A DNA stretch of 64,000 bases from Gari tellinella (taxonomy: Eukaryota; Mollusca; Bivalvia; Cardiida; Psammobiidae). A program made the translations under genes and the position numbers. The stretch covers positions 24,044,154 to 24,108,153 of the forward strand of contig OV277874.1 of the NCBI GenBank assembly GCA_922989275.2, read 5' to 3'. This document shows positions 1 to 40,189 of the stretch, in pieces. Numbering within the stretch: position 1 is the first letter of the stretch; each line of letters starts with the position of its first letter. The notes beneath the pieces were generated by a model. That model made no database searches, had not been told where the DNA came from, and saw only the letters and a list, made by a program, of their open reading frames with translations.

Positions 1-206
1 AAGCAGTTTTAATTCTGATCAGACACCGCGTGACGCGGCGTCTAATCAGGATCAAAACTGTTTGACACACGTTTCGATGTGTTTTAAGTCATACTACATT
101 GAATCTTACTTTGAAACGATCTTGCAAACAACACAACTGAAGCAGTAGACAATGATATGGTGAAGGGCTTATATTATCACGAAATATTTGGCAGTGAAAG
201 GTTTAA
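1..206 (+). mobile_element. family B MITE, cut by window edge
   Basis: It carries the B hairpin (TGATCAGACACCGCG and mirror arm) and ends GAAAGGTTTAA, close to the B consensus end. The left end is outside the window. Confidence 0.75.
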
Positions 207-1002
207 TAATGGACACATATCTGCAGAAGAATTATTTATTTATCAATAACGACTAATTTAGTAATTTTTATTTAGAATACATTTTATCATGTCTAACGTG
301 ACTAGAATTGCATGTATATGCAAACCGTTTCGTTCCAGACGAGATGTCGCACAATTTATACAACTTTTAATACGTATATTGAAGTGACTTCAAATAATAC
401 AACTGAAAACTATATAGGTAAAGGAATTTGAAACGTCTATTATTGTTAGTATTGTATAAATATAGGACCTATCATATGTGTTCATAATTTATTGGAATAA
501 TAAAACGAATCATTTAGAAAACGATAAAAACGAGACTTGCCGAGTTTTTATCGTTCACTTAAATACGAGTTGTATAAATCAACTAAATTATGATTAAAAA
601 TGTTAGTTTCTATTAATAACATAACGTGGCAATGTTGTTTTTATCGTCTAGATATTTAAGCTTATAAACTTCCTTATAAGTCAATGGATGACGCGTGAAT
701 AGACCGCCCGAATTAGTAAACATGCAACAAGTAGTTCCATGGCAGGTTAATTCCGATATATTCAGAATAATTCTAATGTCCCTTCCCACTTGAACTCCGA
801 CAGAAAGGTCGCTTGACGCCCTATTTGTTTACATCTTCAATGTTAACAGCGCGTAGGAATACCCATTTGAGTATGACAACCTTATTTGCATATTTAAACC
901 ACTAGTTATATACCGGAGTTAAAAATGAGTGTTATTCACCACTCGTACCGTGAGTCTTGTTATAAAAGTTAATTTATTTTTAAGTTATTCATATGTAGTA
1001 GC
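207..1002. other. AT-rich stretch without gene
   Basis: No exon or complete element is recognised. A short perfect foldback (arms AACGATAAAAACGAG) lies near 520-556. Confidence 0.6.
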
Positions 1003-1252
1003 TACAGTGGAGAATCTGTTATTCTTTCCCGTTTAAACGCAAACGTACGCAAACGCAAAGCGCTAAAACGTAGAAAAGAACAACTTTTGGACAATTCTGA
1101 TATTTCATGTTTATCTTGGTGGCAAACAGTTTGGAGCCTGATCAGACGCCGGGTTACCCGGCGTCTGATCTGGCTCCAAACTGTTTGCACTGCAAATAAT
1201 AGTTTTAGCGTAAACGCGTTTATTGGGAAAGAATAACACATTCTCCACTGTA
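1003..1252 (+). mobile_element. family A MITE
   Basis: It is a full-length copy: TA, CAGTGGAGAATCTG terminal inverted repeat, GCAAACAGTTTGGAGCCTGA arm, GGTTACC apex region, mirror arm, and CACTG-TA end. It can serve as the type copy. Confidence 0.93.
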
Positions 1253-2221
1253 TATTGCTGTTAGGTGATGCTAGAACGTTTTTGTACGAGTTCAATATTT
1301 TAGTATTATTGTAGATCTCAAGATACATTCTTGCATTCATATTCCAGTGATAAACAATGCGGTTGCACTATGTTATTAGCAACTAGTATAGATTGTTTTT
1401 TTTTACTTTCTTTTAATGTTTACGGAATGACAAATTTATTACTTTAATCATTACTTTAATTTAACATATATTTTGTATGTAAATCTATTTAAAAAAAAGT
1501 GTAGATTGACTTATGTGTCAAAGTAAGTATAATTTAGTGAAATCGGTAGCCATTATGGACGCAATCTTGCAATTAAGCATATAAATTTCAAGTTTAGCCT
1601 CAATATGATGATTCTACTGGTTTTCTTGTATCCAAAACCCTATATTCAGAGATATTTTGTTCGTCAATATACCGTATGTACTACTAGTGGAAATATCGGA
1701 AATATTGAATTAGAGCTAAACGGTGGCCATTTTGGACGCCATCTTAGATTTCGGACCCTTAACATGAAAAGGATTTATACCATGAATTGTACCAAAATCG
1801 GCTTTTTGGTCTTTTTGGCCCATCGACTCATTTACGAAAACTGTTAAATTGTCAAATATTGTTCTTGTGTTGAGTTTTGTGAATAATATGAAGTACGAGC
1901 GTACTAATATCTGAAATGAAGAAATAAAAAGAAAATTAAGATTATAAAATTATGTTTTTATTTTGTGTGTGTGGAAAACTTGATTTTTAAAGGTCCAAAA
2001 CGGAGACTTCGTGAAACATGTCATTTCAATAGTTTTTACATTTATTAACTTTACTTTACCTGGCGGCTGATCTGGATCAAAACTGCTTTGCATATACTTA
2101 TGCAGAGGATGTTGACAGTGAACGTGTATACAATATAATATATAATTTGTTCTATTGAACACTTGTTTTTGTTCGTTTGTAAGTGGAAGAAAGTGCGCAT
2201 TTCAATATCTAATGATGTACA
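1253..2221. other. AT-rich stretch without gene
   Basis: Only short open frames and a lone TGGCGGCTGATCTGG fragment of a hairpin core near 2062 are seen. Confidence 0.5.
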
Positions 2222-2452
2222 TCGAAGAATGTTATATTCCCTAAAACGCGATTACGCTATATCTATTATTTCCATTGCAAACTGTCTGTGGCCAGATCAG
2301 ACGCTGTGTAACCCGGCGTCTGATCAGGCTGCAAACGGTTTGCCACTCAGGTTCAAATACATACATGTAGTAAGATTTGACAAACAGTTGTTATTTTCAC
2401 CATTTTGTTGCAATGCGTTTAAACAGGAAATAATAACATCTTCGTCATTGTA
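2222..2452 (-). mobile_element. family A MITE, diverged
   Basis: The core AGATCAGACGCTGTGTAACC with its mirror arm, and AACAGGAAATAATAACATC near the right end, identify it. Terminal repeats are eroded. Confidence 0.75.
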
Positions 2453-2650
2453 CAGTATGTGGGTGCCTGTTTTACACCAGTTTGACAAATAATGGCATAT
2501 TTCCAAAACCAGTGTTTTTACAACTGTTTAATTTATACTCTTGCCAGTCATGATATTATGTTTATTAGTTAACGAAAGTCGTATACTCTTTCAATATCAA
2601 GTATATTTGAATATATGTACTGTATAAAACATAGAAATTGGAACATCCTG

Positions 2651-2900
2651 TACAGTGGATAATCTGTTATTCTTTCCCGTTTAAACGCAAACGTACGCAA
2701 ACGCAAAGCACTAAAACGTAGAAAAGAACAACTTTTGGACAATTCTGATAATTCTTGTTTATCTTGGTGGCAAACAGTTTGGGGCCTGATCAGACGCCGG
2801 GTTACCCGGCGTCTGATCTGGCTCCAAACTGTTTGCACTGCAAATAATAGTTTTAGCGTAAACGCGTTTATTGGGAAAGAATAACAGATTCTCCACTGTA
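2651..2900 (+). mobile_element. family A MITE
   Basis: It is full length with TACAGTGGATAATCTG and ATTCTCCACTGTA ends and an intact central hairpin. Confidence 0.92.
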
Positions 2901-2945
2901 CATGTATAACTTCCATGATATTAATAAGTCTGAAATAATTGCTTT

Positions 2946-3208
2946 TACAGCGGAGAAGACGTTATTCATTCCAAAGTAACACGTTAACGCTTACATGTAA
3001 ACTATTATTTTCATTACAAACAAAACAATATGGAGCCAGATCAGATGCCGTGTTACCCGGCATCTGATCAGGCTCTAAACTGTTTGCCACTCAGAACAAC
3101 GTTAATCTTGGGAAATGTCAACAAATTATAATTTTCTACGTTATAGTGTAGTGCGTTTACGTTTAATGTCCGTTTAAACGGGAAATAATAATGTCTTAGT
3201 ACACTGTA
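2946..3208 (-). mobile_element. family A MITE, diverged
   Basis: It has TACAGCGGAGAAGACG at the left, a hairpin with GATGCCGTGTTACCCGGC, and GTACACTGTA at the right. It begins 45 bp after the preceding copy. Confidence 0.8.
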
Positions 3209-4135
3209 TCGCACGGTTATATATCCAAAAGGTGCATACTACATAGCAATACGTGAAGACTTTGATCAAAAGGGAGCAGTCTGAACAAAGTCTACACTGT
3301 TTGCTAAAGCGTGTTTGTCCCAATACTTACGGTGACTACGGTATACTCTTTCAATGTAATGTGTATTTGAATATGTGTAATAAATGTATACTTGTAATCG
3401 ATAGAAGTAAAAATGTGTCTACTTAATTTATTTTATGTTTATATATACATGTATACTCAACAAAATAATTAAAAGGTCATGCCTTCTTTATTTCAACATA
3501 GCCTTCTTTAAAACCGCACAAACTAATATTATTTTACCCCAAAGAAGATTGTGTTGATGTTTTTGTACATGTAATCTGGCAATTTTATTTTCCTTGTCGA
3601 AAGTTTTTTCGATCAGTACGACATACGTGTGTGTGTAGGGGCGTGAATACAACCGAATTCTAGCATGTTTTCGAAGCACACTATCGAATTATCAAATATT
3701 GTGGATTTCGTTACCATTCAAAATCAATGGGATTTTTTTCAGGGTAAGAACGGTTTAGTTCATGCGCCTCGTAAACAAACACGGCATACACGGCATGCAT
3801 CATACAGACATTATTAGACATGTCGGTAGCAACATTTTTTTACTTTGGTAGTAAAAATAGAGTTTTTTTCAAATTTGAATTTGATTTTCTTTTTAAACAT
3901 TAATATTTCTTTTGAAATTGATACTGCTGGTGTTGAGAAACACGGATCTGAAAACCATTTTGCTCTACGATGACCTCTGATGTCCATACAGCGGTTTGAA
4001 AAAACGGGCATATGAAATAAAGAAGGCCTGACCCCTTTACCACTTATATCAAACGGTTTTAGCGTTATATTTTTGGGCGGACAGCAATAGTTTCCGTCCG
4101 TTCTTCCATCCTAACGATGTCTTCGTTAAGTTTTG
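3209..4135. other. AT-rich stretch without gene
   Basis: No exon, hairpin core or terminal repeat is recognised. Confidence 0.5.
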
Positions 4136-4385
4136 TACAGGAGAGAACACGCTATATTTCCCGTTTAAACGCTAACGAAACGGAAACACATCGCAATAAA
4201 ACATAGTAAATGACAACCTTTTGACCACTCTAACTTTTCATGTTAATATTAGTGGCAAGCAGTTTGAATCTTGATCAGACGCCGGGTTAACCAGCGTCTG
4301 ATCTGGTTCTAAACTGTTTGCAATGGCAATACTTATTTTAGCGTAACTATGTTTATAGGGACATGATAGCGTCTCCTCCACTGTA
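4136..4385 (+). mobile_element. family A MITE, diverged
   Basis: The left end TACAGGAGAGAAC has lost part of the consensus, but the CCCGTTTAAACGC segment, hairpin and CTCCACTGTA end remain. Confidence 0.82.
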
Positions 4386-5126
4386 TCTAGCCATAGGTCT
4401 GTAGTTCGACCTTGTGTTTATATGTAGCAGGGACATGCATATGTTTTACTACATTTTTCTAGTTTGCTACACCTTTTGTTGCTTTTCAAGAGATCAACAT
4501 TGACGAAACAACGACGCGCTTTGTAATTCATGGAAGACCTACACCTCTCTCTATAGAATCATGTTAGGTGCCTGTATCAGGTCGTCAAAGAAAAGCTTTT
4601 GGAACTGTGCTTTCAAACTATAGAATGGTGTTTATATCCGAAAAAAAACACAGAAATATCCCGTCGATTTCTAATATAATTTCAACCTGCTTTAAGCAGC
4701 ATTTTGTAATTTTGTAATCAAGCAATTGTTCACGGTTATATTAAGGCATATAGAAATGGACATTTACAGGTTTTGTATTGGAAATGAAAACTAGAATACT
4801 ATTTTGAATCTGAGCAAAATTGTTTTAAACCAGGTGTCATAAGGTTCGGCGTCTGGCACTATCCCTAACGAAATGCTTTGTTTGTTCTTGCATTTACATG
4901 TAGTAAGGATTGATTGTTTGTTATAGTTGTCGTTGAAAATTCATTTCTGAATGTCGCAAAGTTGTTTATAATTGTATTAACATATATATACTGCCGTGTA
5001 TTTTCTTCCAATTTCCATTGTAGACAATCATCCGAGTAGATTATAAATAAATATATTATGATTATTCTCTACATTGGTTTGTAGTTTCTTGTATGAAATC
5101 AGGGGGCTGATTGTGACTGAATCATA
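4386..5126. other. stretch without gene
   Basis: No exon and no complete repeat is recognised. Confidence 0.5.
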
Positions 5127-5376
5127 TACAGTGGAGAAGGTATTATTCTTTCCCAATAAACGCGTTTACGCTAAAACTATTATTTCCATTGCAAACAGTT
5201 TAGAGTCAGATCACACGCCGGGTAACCCGGTGTCTGACCAGGCTCCAAAGTGTTTGCCACTCGTATTAAAACAAATAGCTAGATATTACAAAAGTTGTCG
5301 TTTTCTACATTTTATTGTAATATGTTTGCGTTTCGTTTGCACTTAAACGGGAAGGAATAACGTATTATCCACTGTA
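5127..5376 (-). mobile_element. family A MITE
   Basis: It has TACAGTGGAGAAGGT and TTATCCACTGTA ends and a slightly mismatched hairpin. Confidence 0.88.
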
Positions 5377-5544
5377 TACCTAAATGGCCGGTTCTGTTCT
5401 CACATAGTTTCTATTAACTCATTCATTTCCGGATATTATAACGAACTCTCCAAATATGTTTGTTGGAATATTTCATTGTATATATACAAGGGAGATCATG
5501 AAAATACTACATTGTATTTCCATACAGCCGATCATTGTATATGT

Positions 5545-5825
5545 AAGCAACGATTCACTTATGCGTAGCAACGGTTATTAAAATAGCACTGTATTTCAAC
5601 GTAGCAACATTGCCCAACGCCTTTAAAGTGTAGAAACGATTATGTACAAATGTACGTAGCAACTATTACCAAAGTGCCAGTGGATCTCAACGTAGCAACA
5701 GTTCTCAACGTAGCAATCTTACAGTGTAGCAACGATTCTCTCCGCATCTACGATTCTGATATTTGCAATAAACCTCAACGTAATAACGTTTCTCAACGTA
5801 GCAGCAATATGACGCAACGATCAAA
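5545..5825. repeat. degenerate minisatellite (TCTCAACGTAGCAAC)
   Basis: The word AACGTAGCAAC or a one-base variant recurs about nine times at irregular ~20-45 bp spacing. Confidence 0.7.
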
Positions 5826-5938
5826 ACCTTAACCGCCGCACTGCAATCATGTCATATACCTTAAACAAGTATGGTTTTCTTTTATTTCTCAAACTACACT
5901 TTTAAGTATATGGACATAAGTAATACCGTAATGAGATC

Positions 5939-6008
5939 CAAATAGTTTGGATCTTGATCAGATGCCGCGTAACGCGGCATCTGATCAGGATCCAAATTGT
6001 TTGCAAAC
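5939..6008. repeat. isolated family B-type hairpin
   Basis: It contains TTTGGATC-TTGATCAGATGCCGCG and its mirror arm, without the CCCTTTCA ends found in family B. Confidence 0.75.
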
Positions 6009-6087
6009 AATCATTGTACTCGGGGTAAGCCATTGAAAGAGTTAGGTTATAATGCTTCTAATCGTACTATTGTTTTGATTATTGCAG

Positions 6088-34278
<28,191 letters not shown>

Positions 34279-34730
34279 AGAGAGTTACCTAACCTGTCTG
34301 AACAATACTAAAGTACAAAATGGAGGACATGTGTTTATTATTGATGTGGCTTGTGACGTCACTGACGTGTTAACAAATCGGATACATTTAGTTGATCTTG
34401 TTGTTTTATATTCATTAGATTTTATGAAAGTTTGTGTATGTTAAAGACAACGGCCCTATCTTTCCCCGATAAAAACGACGCCAATGAGCTGTAGTTATAG
34501 CGGAAATGACGTAGTGTATTCTTTACATTGTTTACCTTGACGGGCGGAAGTTGACGCCGGGCTGTATAAAAATTATTAATAACCTCTGTTACATATATAA
34601 TTATATATATAACCTTGCACCTTTGTAAATTACTCTTCGTACTCAGTACACCTATTTTAACCTCGTGAAATTGCAATGGACAAGAAGTTATCCCTTCCCA
34701 TTTAAACGAAATTAAAAGGAATAGCAATGC

Positions 34731-34736
34731 AATAAA
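34731..34736 (+). promoter_or_regulatory. candidate poly(A) signal
   Basis: AATAAA lies ~450 nt after the stop codon, just before a family A element. The 3' flank 34279-34750 otherwise shows only AT-rich sequence and a decayed A fragment. Other AATAAA words exist, so this is a guess. Confidence 0.25.
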
Positions 34737-34752
34737 TTGGATAAATTACATG

Positions 34753-35012
34753 TACAGTGGAGAATCTGTTATTCTTTCCCATTTAAACGCAAACGTACGC
34801 AAACGTTCGCAAACGCAAAGCACTAAAACGTAGAAAATTGCAACTTTTGGACAATTCTGATCATTCATGTTTATCTTGGTGGAAAACAGTTTGGAGCCTG
34901 ATCAGACGCCGGGTTACCCGGCGTCTGATCTGGCTCCAAACTGTTTGTATTGGAAATAATAGTTTGAGCGTAAACGCGTTTATTGGGAAAGAATAACAGA
35001 TTCTCCACTGTA
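34753..35012 (+). mobile_element. family A MITE
   Basis: It is full length with one extra GTTCGCAAACGC repeat in the left arm. Confidence 0.92.
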
Positions 35013-35020
35013 GCAGTTTG

Positions 35021-35248
35021 TAACCATTTGCGCCCAGTGGATTATTCCACGCTTCTATATTGGATTAGTCCAGCTTTTATCTAAGGGGTGCCTGGTCTAA
35101 ACTTTCTTTTTCGTTTTGTTTTATATTGAAATTCCTATCATCACACAGTGTATACTCTGATCAGACGCCGCATTTTGCGGTTTCTGATTTGAGTATACAC
35201 TGTTGTTTGTATATCGCCTATATATGGAATCGAGGGTAAAATGGGTAA
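35021..35248 (+). mobile_element. family C MITE, diverged
   Basis: TAACCATTTGCGCCCAGTGG begins it. The hairpin CAGTGTATACTCTGATCAG and its mirror carry several mismatches. Confidence 0.82.
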
Positions 35249-35282
35249 TAAAGCGTTAACAGTTTATCTTATATCTGAATGA

Positions 35283-35584
35283 CAAACATGCTTGATTATC
35301 AGGGATCTGGTCTGGATCCAAACCATATACAACATGCATAACGAATTCGGAATTCGCTTTTATCGGGAAATTATAAAATCTTAATTCCAAATAAACTCGA
35401 AAATTCTAAAACTCAATATTAAATAAATAGTTTTGAGCCAGATTAGAAGCCGGGTTTTACGGTCAATATGTTCCCTATTTGCCACACTAACTTTAATAAA
35501 TCTTCACTATTCTATACACTTTATTGCATTGTTATAACATTTAATTTCAGTTAAAAGGGAAAGAAAATTACTTTAACATTGTAT
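35283..35584 (-). mobile_element. family A fragments
   Basis: GGATCTGGTCTGGATCCAAA and TTTGAGCCAGATTAGAAGCC come from two decayed cores. It ends near AACATTGTA. Confidence 0.55.
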
Positions 35585-35759
35585 ATTAGGTGATGATTAC
35601 CTTTTTCTATTCATACATGTAGTTGTTTCCAATAGTAGGTCACGTGACTTCTACGTCATAGTTTTTGTTTGTTTTGACCACATCGGCTGCATTCCACTTG
35701 TTGATACCTTTCATTTGTTTCCTATCTTTGTCTTGAATCAGTGTAAAATGTTATCTATA

Positions 35760-36010
35760 TACAGTGGAGAAGACGTCTTTCTCTCCTTATATAAACGTTT
35801 ACACTAAAACTATTTTGTCCACGGCAAACAGTTTGGAGCCAGATAGACACCGGGTTACCCAGTATCTGATCAGGTTCCAAACTGTTCTACACTCAGATCA
35901 AAATGAATCTTAAGAAATTCCAACTACATGCTATTTTTTGCAGTTTATTCCATTACGTTTACGTCTGGTATGCGTTTTAATGGGAAAGAATACCGTCTTT
36001 TCCACTCTAT
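35760..36010 (-). mobile_element. family A MITE, diverged
   Basis: TACAGTGGAGAAGACG and GTCTTTTCCACTCTA ends and a mismatched hairpin are present. Confidence 0.85.
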
Positions 36011-36129
36011 TGCAAGCTTTTGATATGTTAATAAGCATCATTGTTATGAATTAAGTGCTGTACAAAATTCGTTAAAACACAACTTGTTCGGAACTAGGTA
36101 AAATTAGCACGTGCAGTTGTGCTGTCGAG

Positions 36130-36371
36130 GGGCCCGTTTTGTAAAACTTCGTACGACAAAAACGGTCATAAGTCCAAACTTTAAAATACATATATTTTCT
36201 GATTTCTCTATCTAATCCAGTATTGTGACATCTGTTTGGAATCATCTTTTTAAGACAATTCCAAAGAGATGTCACAAGACAATATTTGATGGAAAAACGA
36301 ATAACAGTTGAGAATTTTATAATCTGACTTACGCCGTGACAACATTGGTCTAAGGAAGTGAAATGGGTCCC
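36130..36371. mobile_element. family G palindromic element
   Basis: It runs GGGCCCGTTTTGTAAAACTT to GAAATGGGTCCC with a GACATCTGTTTGGAATCATC central arm and mirror. Confidence 0.83.
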
Positions 36372-36631
36372 GGATGTTTCTCCATAATAGTGAAACATGC
36401 CACTATGTTGTAACTCCTCATTAAAATCGTCTCGAAGAGACTATTTCATTGAGCAGTCACGCCATAGAATTCAGTGGAGACGCACGTTTTGTGCATTTTT
36501 TCAAATGCTCCGTTTTAAGAGTCTTTTTCATCCGATCTTCACCATATATTTTAGTAAGATTTGACCAAATCTTTGTTAGACGTTCCAAGTATAGAACTTA
36601 ACCCATTACTCCATAAATACGCCTATTTACG

Positions 36632-36923
36632 TACAGTGGAGAATCTGTTATTCTTTCCCGATAAACGCGTTTACGCTAAAACTATTTTTTCTTTTACAAA
36701 CAGTTTGGAGCCAGATCAGACGCCGGGTAACCCGGCGTCTGATCAGGCTCCAAACTGTTTTCCACCAAGATTAACATGAAATATCAGAATTATCCAAAAG
36801 TTGTTCTTTTCTACGTTTTAGCGCTTTGCGTTTGCGTACGTTTGCGTTTAAACGGGAAAGAATAACAGATTCTCCAATGTATGACGTCACTAATGACGTC
36901 AGAATAACAGATTCTCCACTGTA
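36632..36923 (-). mobile_element. family A MITE with extra CRE-bearing end
   Basis: It is inverted relative to the other two CRE-bearing copies: TGACGTCACTAATGACGTCA lies between two right terminal repeats. Confidence 0.9.
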
Positions 36924-37004
36924 TCTAATTCATTCCTCTTCAGAAGAAAATGATTCCATCTAATACAGTACTGAATGTAAAACCTAAAACTTATTTCTCT
37001 ATTT

Positions 37005-37095
37005 CAGCAGACTGTAGCTTAAAGCAGAATTAAAGCAAAAGTCGAATGCAACTTAAGGCGCCTTCTGCTTTACATTCTATCAGCTTAACGTAGTC
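37005..37095 (+). repeat. family R hairpin, diverged
   Basis: CTTAAAGCAGAATTAAAGCA, AACTTAAGGCGCCTTCTGCT and TATCAGCTTAACG outline a weak R core. Confidence 0.55.
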
Positions 37096-37099
37096 AACT

Positions 37100-37340
37100 G
37101 GGCCCGTTTCAGAAATCTTCGTACGACAAAAACGGTCGTAAATCAAAAGTTTAAAATACATTTAATTTCAGATTTCTCTATCTAATCCCATCTTGTGACA
37201 TCTCTTTGGAATCGATTTTTAGGGCAATTCGAAAAAGATGTCACACGACAGGATTAGATGGAGAAATAAATAATTATTGACACTTTTATAGTATGACTCT
37301 CGACAACATTTTTCGTACGAAGTTTTATGAAAAGGGACCC
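37100..37340. mobile_element. family G palindromic element
   Basis: GGGCCCGTTTCAGAAATCTT and AGTTTTATGAAAAGGGACCC are its ends. The central arm is GACATCTCTTTGGAATCG. Confidence 0.83.
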
Positions 37341-37559
37341 TTTTTCCAAGATGAATAAAACAGGCTATGGGGTAAAGGGTTAATTAGTAATTTTACGATG
37401 TAGGTCCAGACCCGAAACAGGTCTTGTTTTTCATCCCATGTGTGCTGGAGAATTATGTGTTTTTGCTGCTCAAAACCGTTGGCTGCTGATTTTTTTATAC
37501 ACAGAAATTCTGCCATTACAATTTCTCAAACAAAGAAAATGTTTGATGGTGTTTAACTG

Positions 37560-37740
37560 ATTCAACCGTTGAGCATGTAAAAGACTGATCCAGTTTTCGT
37601 TGAAAGCTAGTCCATGTATGATTATTTAGGGTTGTTTTCTGCAAAGTATTGCGAATTGATTACTAGTAAAATACCAAGATCAGGGTGTTTATTCTAATTC
37701 AGGAGCACTCTGATATGGTACATCACTGTTTGCATAGGAC
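37560..37740 (-). repeat. family D repeat, diverged
   Basis: TAGGGTTGTTTTCTGCAAAG and CATCACTGTTTGCATAGG follow D. The hairpin is reduced to AGGAGCACTCTGAT. Confidence 0.5.
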
Positions 37741-38008
37741 ATGGACTATTTACATGTACAGAGTTTGTTACATGTAAGTTCGAGTTTTCTCGTGTTTGGA
37801 GTTCCATGTATTCAGAACGATTCTGTCTTAAGTCATTTAGAACGTAAAACATTCAGAAAAAATCGTACATAATAAAGACCTTTCTTTTTAAAATATCTCT
37901 TTGACAATCATAGGCTAATTAAGTCATCTTTGCAAAGAGTTTCGGTCAAGACCAGGCTCCCCATAATTGCGACTTCTGATCAGGATTCAAAATGATTGGT
38001 ACTCTAAG

Positions 38009-38064
38009 TGTTGTTGCACGGAGAGAATTGTTGTTCGGAGGTCGTTGTAGGGATGAAACACTGT
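38009..38064 (-). repeat. family E end fragment
   Basis: GTTGTTCGGAGGTCGTTGTA and GGGATGAAACACTGTA are an inverted E terminus. Confidence 0.6.
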
Positions 38065-38175
38065 AATGTAATGGACTTTGGATATAACGAAATGTAAATG
38101 AACCAGATGTAGCTGCGGACTTTGTTACAAATATATAAATGACCTTCACTGCAGTCCATGTTAGGGATAAATAGA

Positions 38176-38421
38176 TTAACCATTTCACTCTCAATGACGT
38201 CATAAAACGCATTTGCAAACATAACTGATCCTGGTCAGACGCCGCGTAACACAGAGTCTCATCAGGATCATTTAACTGTTTGTCATTTGATTTGAAACAA
38301 CGTCAGTTATACTGCCTTAAATCTACTTTTGAAACAATTAAACAGACAATATTGAAGCAGACGACAGGATGGCGGTGCAGGGGTAAAACCTTCACGATAT
38401 ATTTGATCATGAATGTGTTAA
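38176..38421 (+). mobile_element. family B MITE, diverged
   Basis: TTAACCATTTCACTCTCAAT begins it and it ends GATCATGAATGTGTTAA. The hairpin has several mismatches. Confidence 0.8.
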
Positions 38422-38462
38422 GTCTTTGTTTGAATGTTGTAATGGAGGAAATTTAGTGTACT

Positions 38463-38693
38463 GGGACCCGTTTTACTAAACTACTTACGCAACATTTTTG
38501 CGTAAGTCAAAATCGTTTAACTCTTATTTTTCGATCATAAACGTTTGCAAACAGCAAATAGCCATATCAGAGGGGCGTCCTCTGATCTGGCTATTTTCTG
38601 TTTGTAGCAAGCGATAATAAAAAATATAAATTAAAATTTTAAATTTTGACTTACGCAAATAATTTGCGTAAGTTGTTTAGTAAAACGGGCCCC
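38463..38693. mobile_element. family G variant with a GCAAACAG hairpin
   Basis: Ends GGGACCCGTTTTACTAAACT and AGTAAAACGGGCCCC enclose CTTACGCAA repeats and a centre GCAAACAGCAAATAGCCATA with GGCTATTTTCTGTTTG. It combines G-like ends with an A/B-like hairpin start. Confidence 0.8.
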
Positions 38694-38838
38694 TGACCAA
38701 TAGTTTGGGGTATATTTTGTGTGAATGGAAAACGCTCTAGGTATTTATTAACTTTGGTATATATAGCAGAGAAAATAGTTTGTCTTTTCATTAGGCACGT
38801 GTTCTAAACATAAGTGTTCAATGCAAACACTTTTAAGG

Positions 38839-39205
38839 TACAGTGGAGAATACGTTATTCTTTTCTATCAATCGAGTCTATATTTAAACGATTATTTCCA
38901 TTGCAAAGGCAGGGGAGGCGTCTTGATTAAGTATTAGTTAAAAACCACATTACCCTGTGCCTGAACAGGTTCCAAACCCTATTGCCACTCAGATAAAACT
39001 CAATTGCCAGAATTCAATTTTGCCAATCTATTGCAAACAGTTTGGAGCCTGATAAGACGGCGGGTAACCCGACATTTGATCAGGTTCCATACTGTTTTTC
39101 ACTCAGATTAAAATAGACCGTGTGCATGTCAATACGTTATAATTGTCTTCAACTAAGCGCGTTTCGTGTGTGTATACACGGGGCAAATAACGTCTTTTCC
39201 ACTCT
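38839..39205 (-). mobile_element. complex family A copy with two cores
   Basis: TACAGTGGAGAATACG starts it. A decayed core near 38910-38990 is followed by a second core at 39035-39105 before CTTTTCCACTCT. Confidence 0.7.
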
Positions 39206-39255
39206 CACAATCGATAGGTTTGAACACCGTAAACAATCCAATTTTACGATGAATG

Positions 39256-39463
39256 TATAGTAGGGTAAACGTTATTCTATCCCGTTTAAACGAAACGCAA
39301 ACACAAAGCACTAGAAATGTACACTTTTTTACAATTATGACAATTCATATCTATCCTAGTGGCAACAGTTTGGAGCCTGATCAGACTCTAAACTGTTCGA
39401 AACAGACATAATAGTTTTAGCGTAAACGCGTTTATTGGGAAAGAATAAAGTTTCCCCCACTGC
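39256..39463 (+). mobile_element. family A MITE, half hairpin
   Basis: It has GGTAAACGTTATTCTATCCC and CCCCCACTG ends. The core is shortened to GGAGCCTGATCAGACTC. Confidence 0.75.
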
Positions 39464-39667
39464 AATAAAGACATATACAGTATACTGTTATTCTGTTGCG
39501 TATGTTTTAATATATATGTGGGATAAAACTTTTAAAATATCAATAGTAGACTTACATGCAAAGTGTGGGAAATCATTATCAAACCCCTTCTTTGCCAATT
39601 TCTAAAGTGCATCATAAAGTTTCGGTCCAGATTAGACGCCGACATTTAGGATCAGTTTAAAGATCAA

Positions 39668-39841
39668 TGACCCGTTTCACAAAAACGATCGTAAGTCAAA
39701 ACTTTAATTTCTGATTTCTCTATCTAATCCTGTCCTGTGACATCTCTTTTTGAATCGTCTATTCAAGACAATTCAAAAGAGACGTCACAAGACACGATGT
39801 GATGGAGAAATATATAATAATTGAGATTTTATAATCTGGTA
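39668..39841. mobile_element. family G element, right end lost
   Basis: CCCGTTTCACAAAAACGATC and the central palindrome GACATCTCTTTTTGAATCGT are present. Confidence 0.75.
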
Positions 39842-39870
39842 CAAATGAATGAAGGGGTTAATCAAGCATC

Positions 39871-40189
39871 GTGCATTTAGTCACAGGTGCCAGACGCATG
39901 CTTTGCCCGACTATAACACCTCCAAACACCTAAACGTGAATAAAACCATAAAAACACCCGTTTCTATGATCAAACACCATAATTCTGACATACAACTAAT
40001 TTATATATATATACCTTGGGTATATGGTATATACTATAATAAAAAAAAATATAAAAAGAGTTGAATGTCAGAATATGGTGTTTGATCATAGAAAATGGTG
40101 TTTTTATGGTTTTATTCACTTTACTTGTGTTTGGAGGTTTGTATTATATTCGGGCAAAGCATACGCCTGGCACCTATGCATTTAGTAGT
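39871..40189. repeat. long foldback with ~120-bp arms
   Basis: 39871-39992 pairs with 40066-40188 across an AT-rich loop of about 70 bp. Paired words include AACCATAAAAACACC with GGTGTTTTTATGGTT and GATCAAACACCAT with ATGGTGTTTGATC. Open frames in each arm mirror one another and are not genes. Confidence 0.85.

Noticed and set aside
1002..1340. Open frames reading RRRVTRRLIRLQTVCHQDK and similar, recurring at more than a dozen places on both strands
   Set aside because: They are translations of the family A hairpin and arms. The same peptide appears wherever that MITE lies, in either orientation, with no start, stop or splice context in common.
5545..5825. Regularly recurring AACGTAGCAAC as a CRISPR-like array
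   Set aside because: Spacing is irregular, repeats are short and imperfect, and the DNA is animal.
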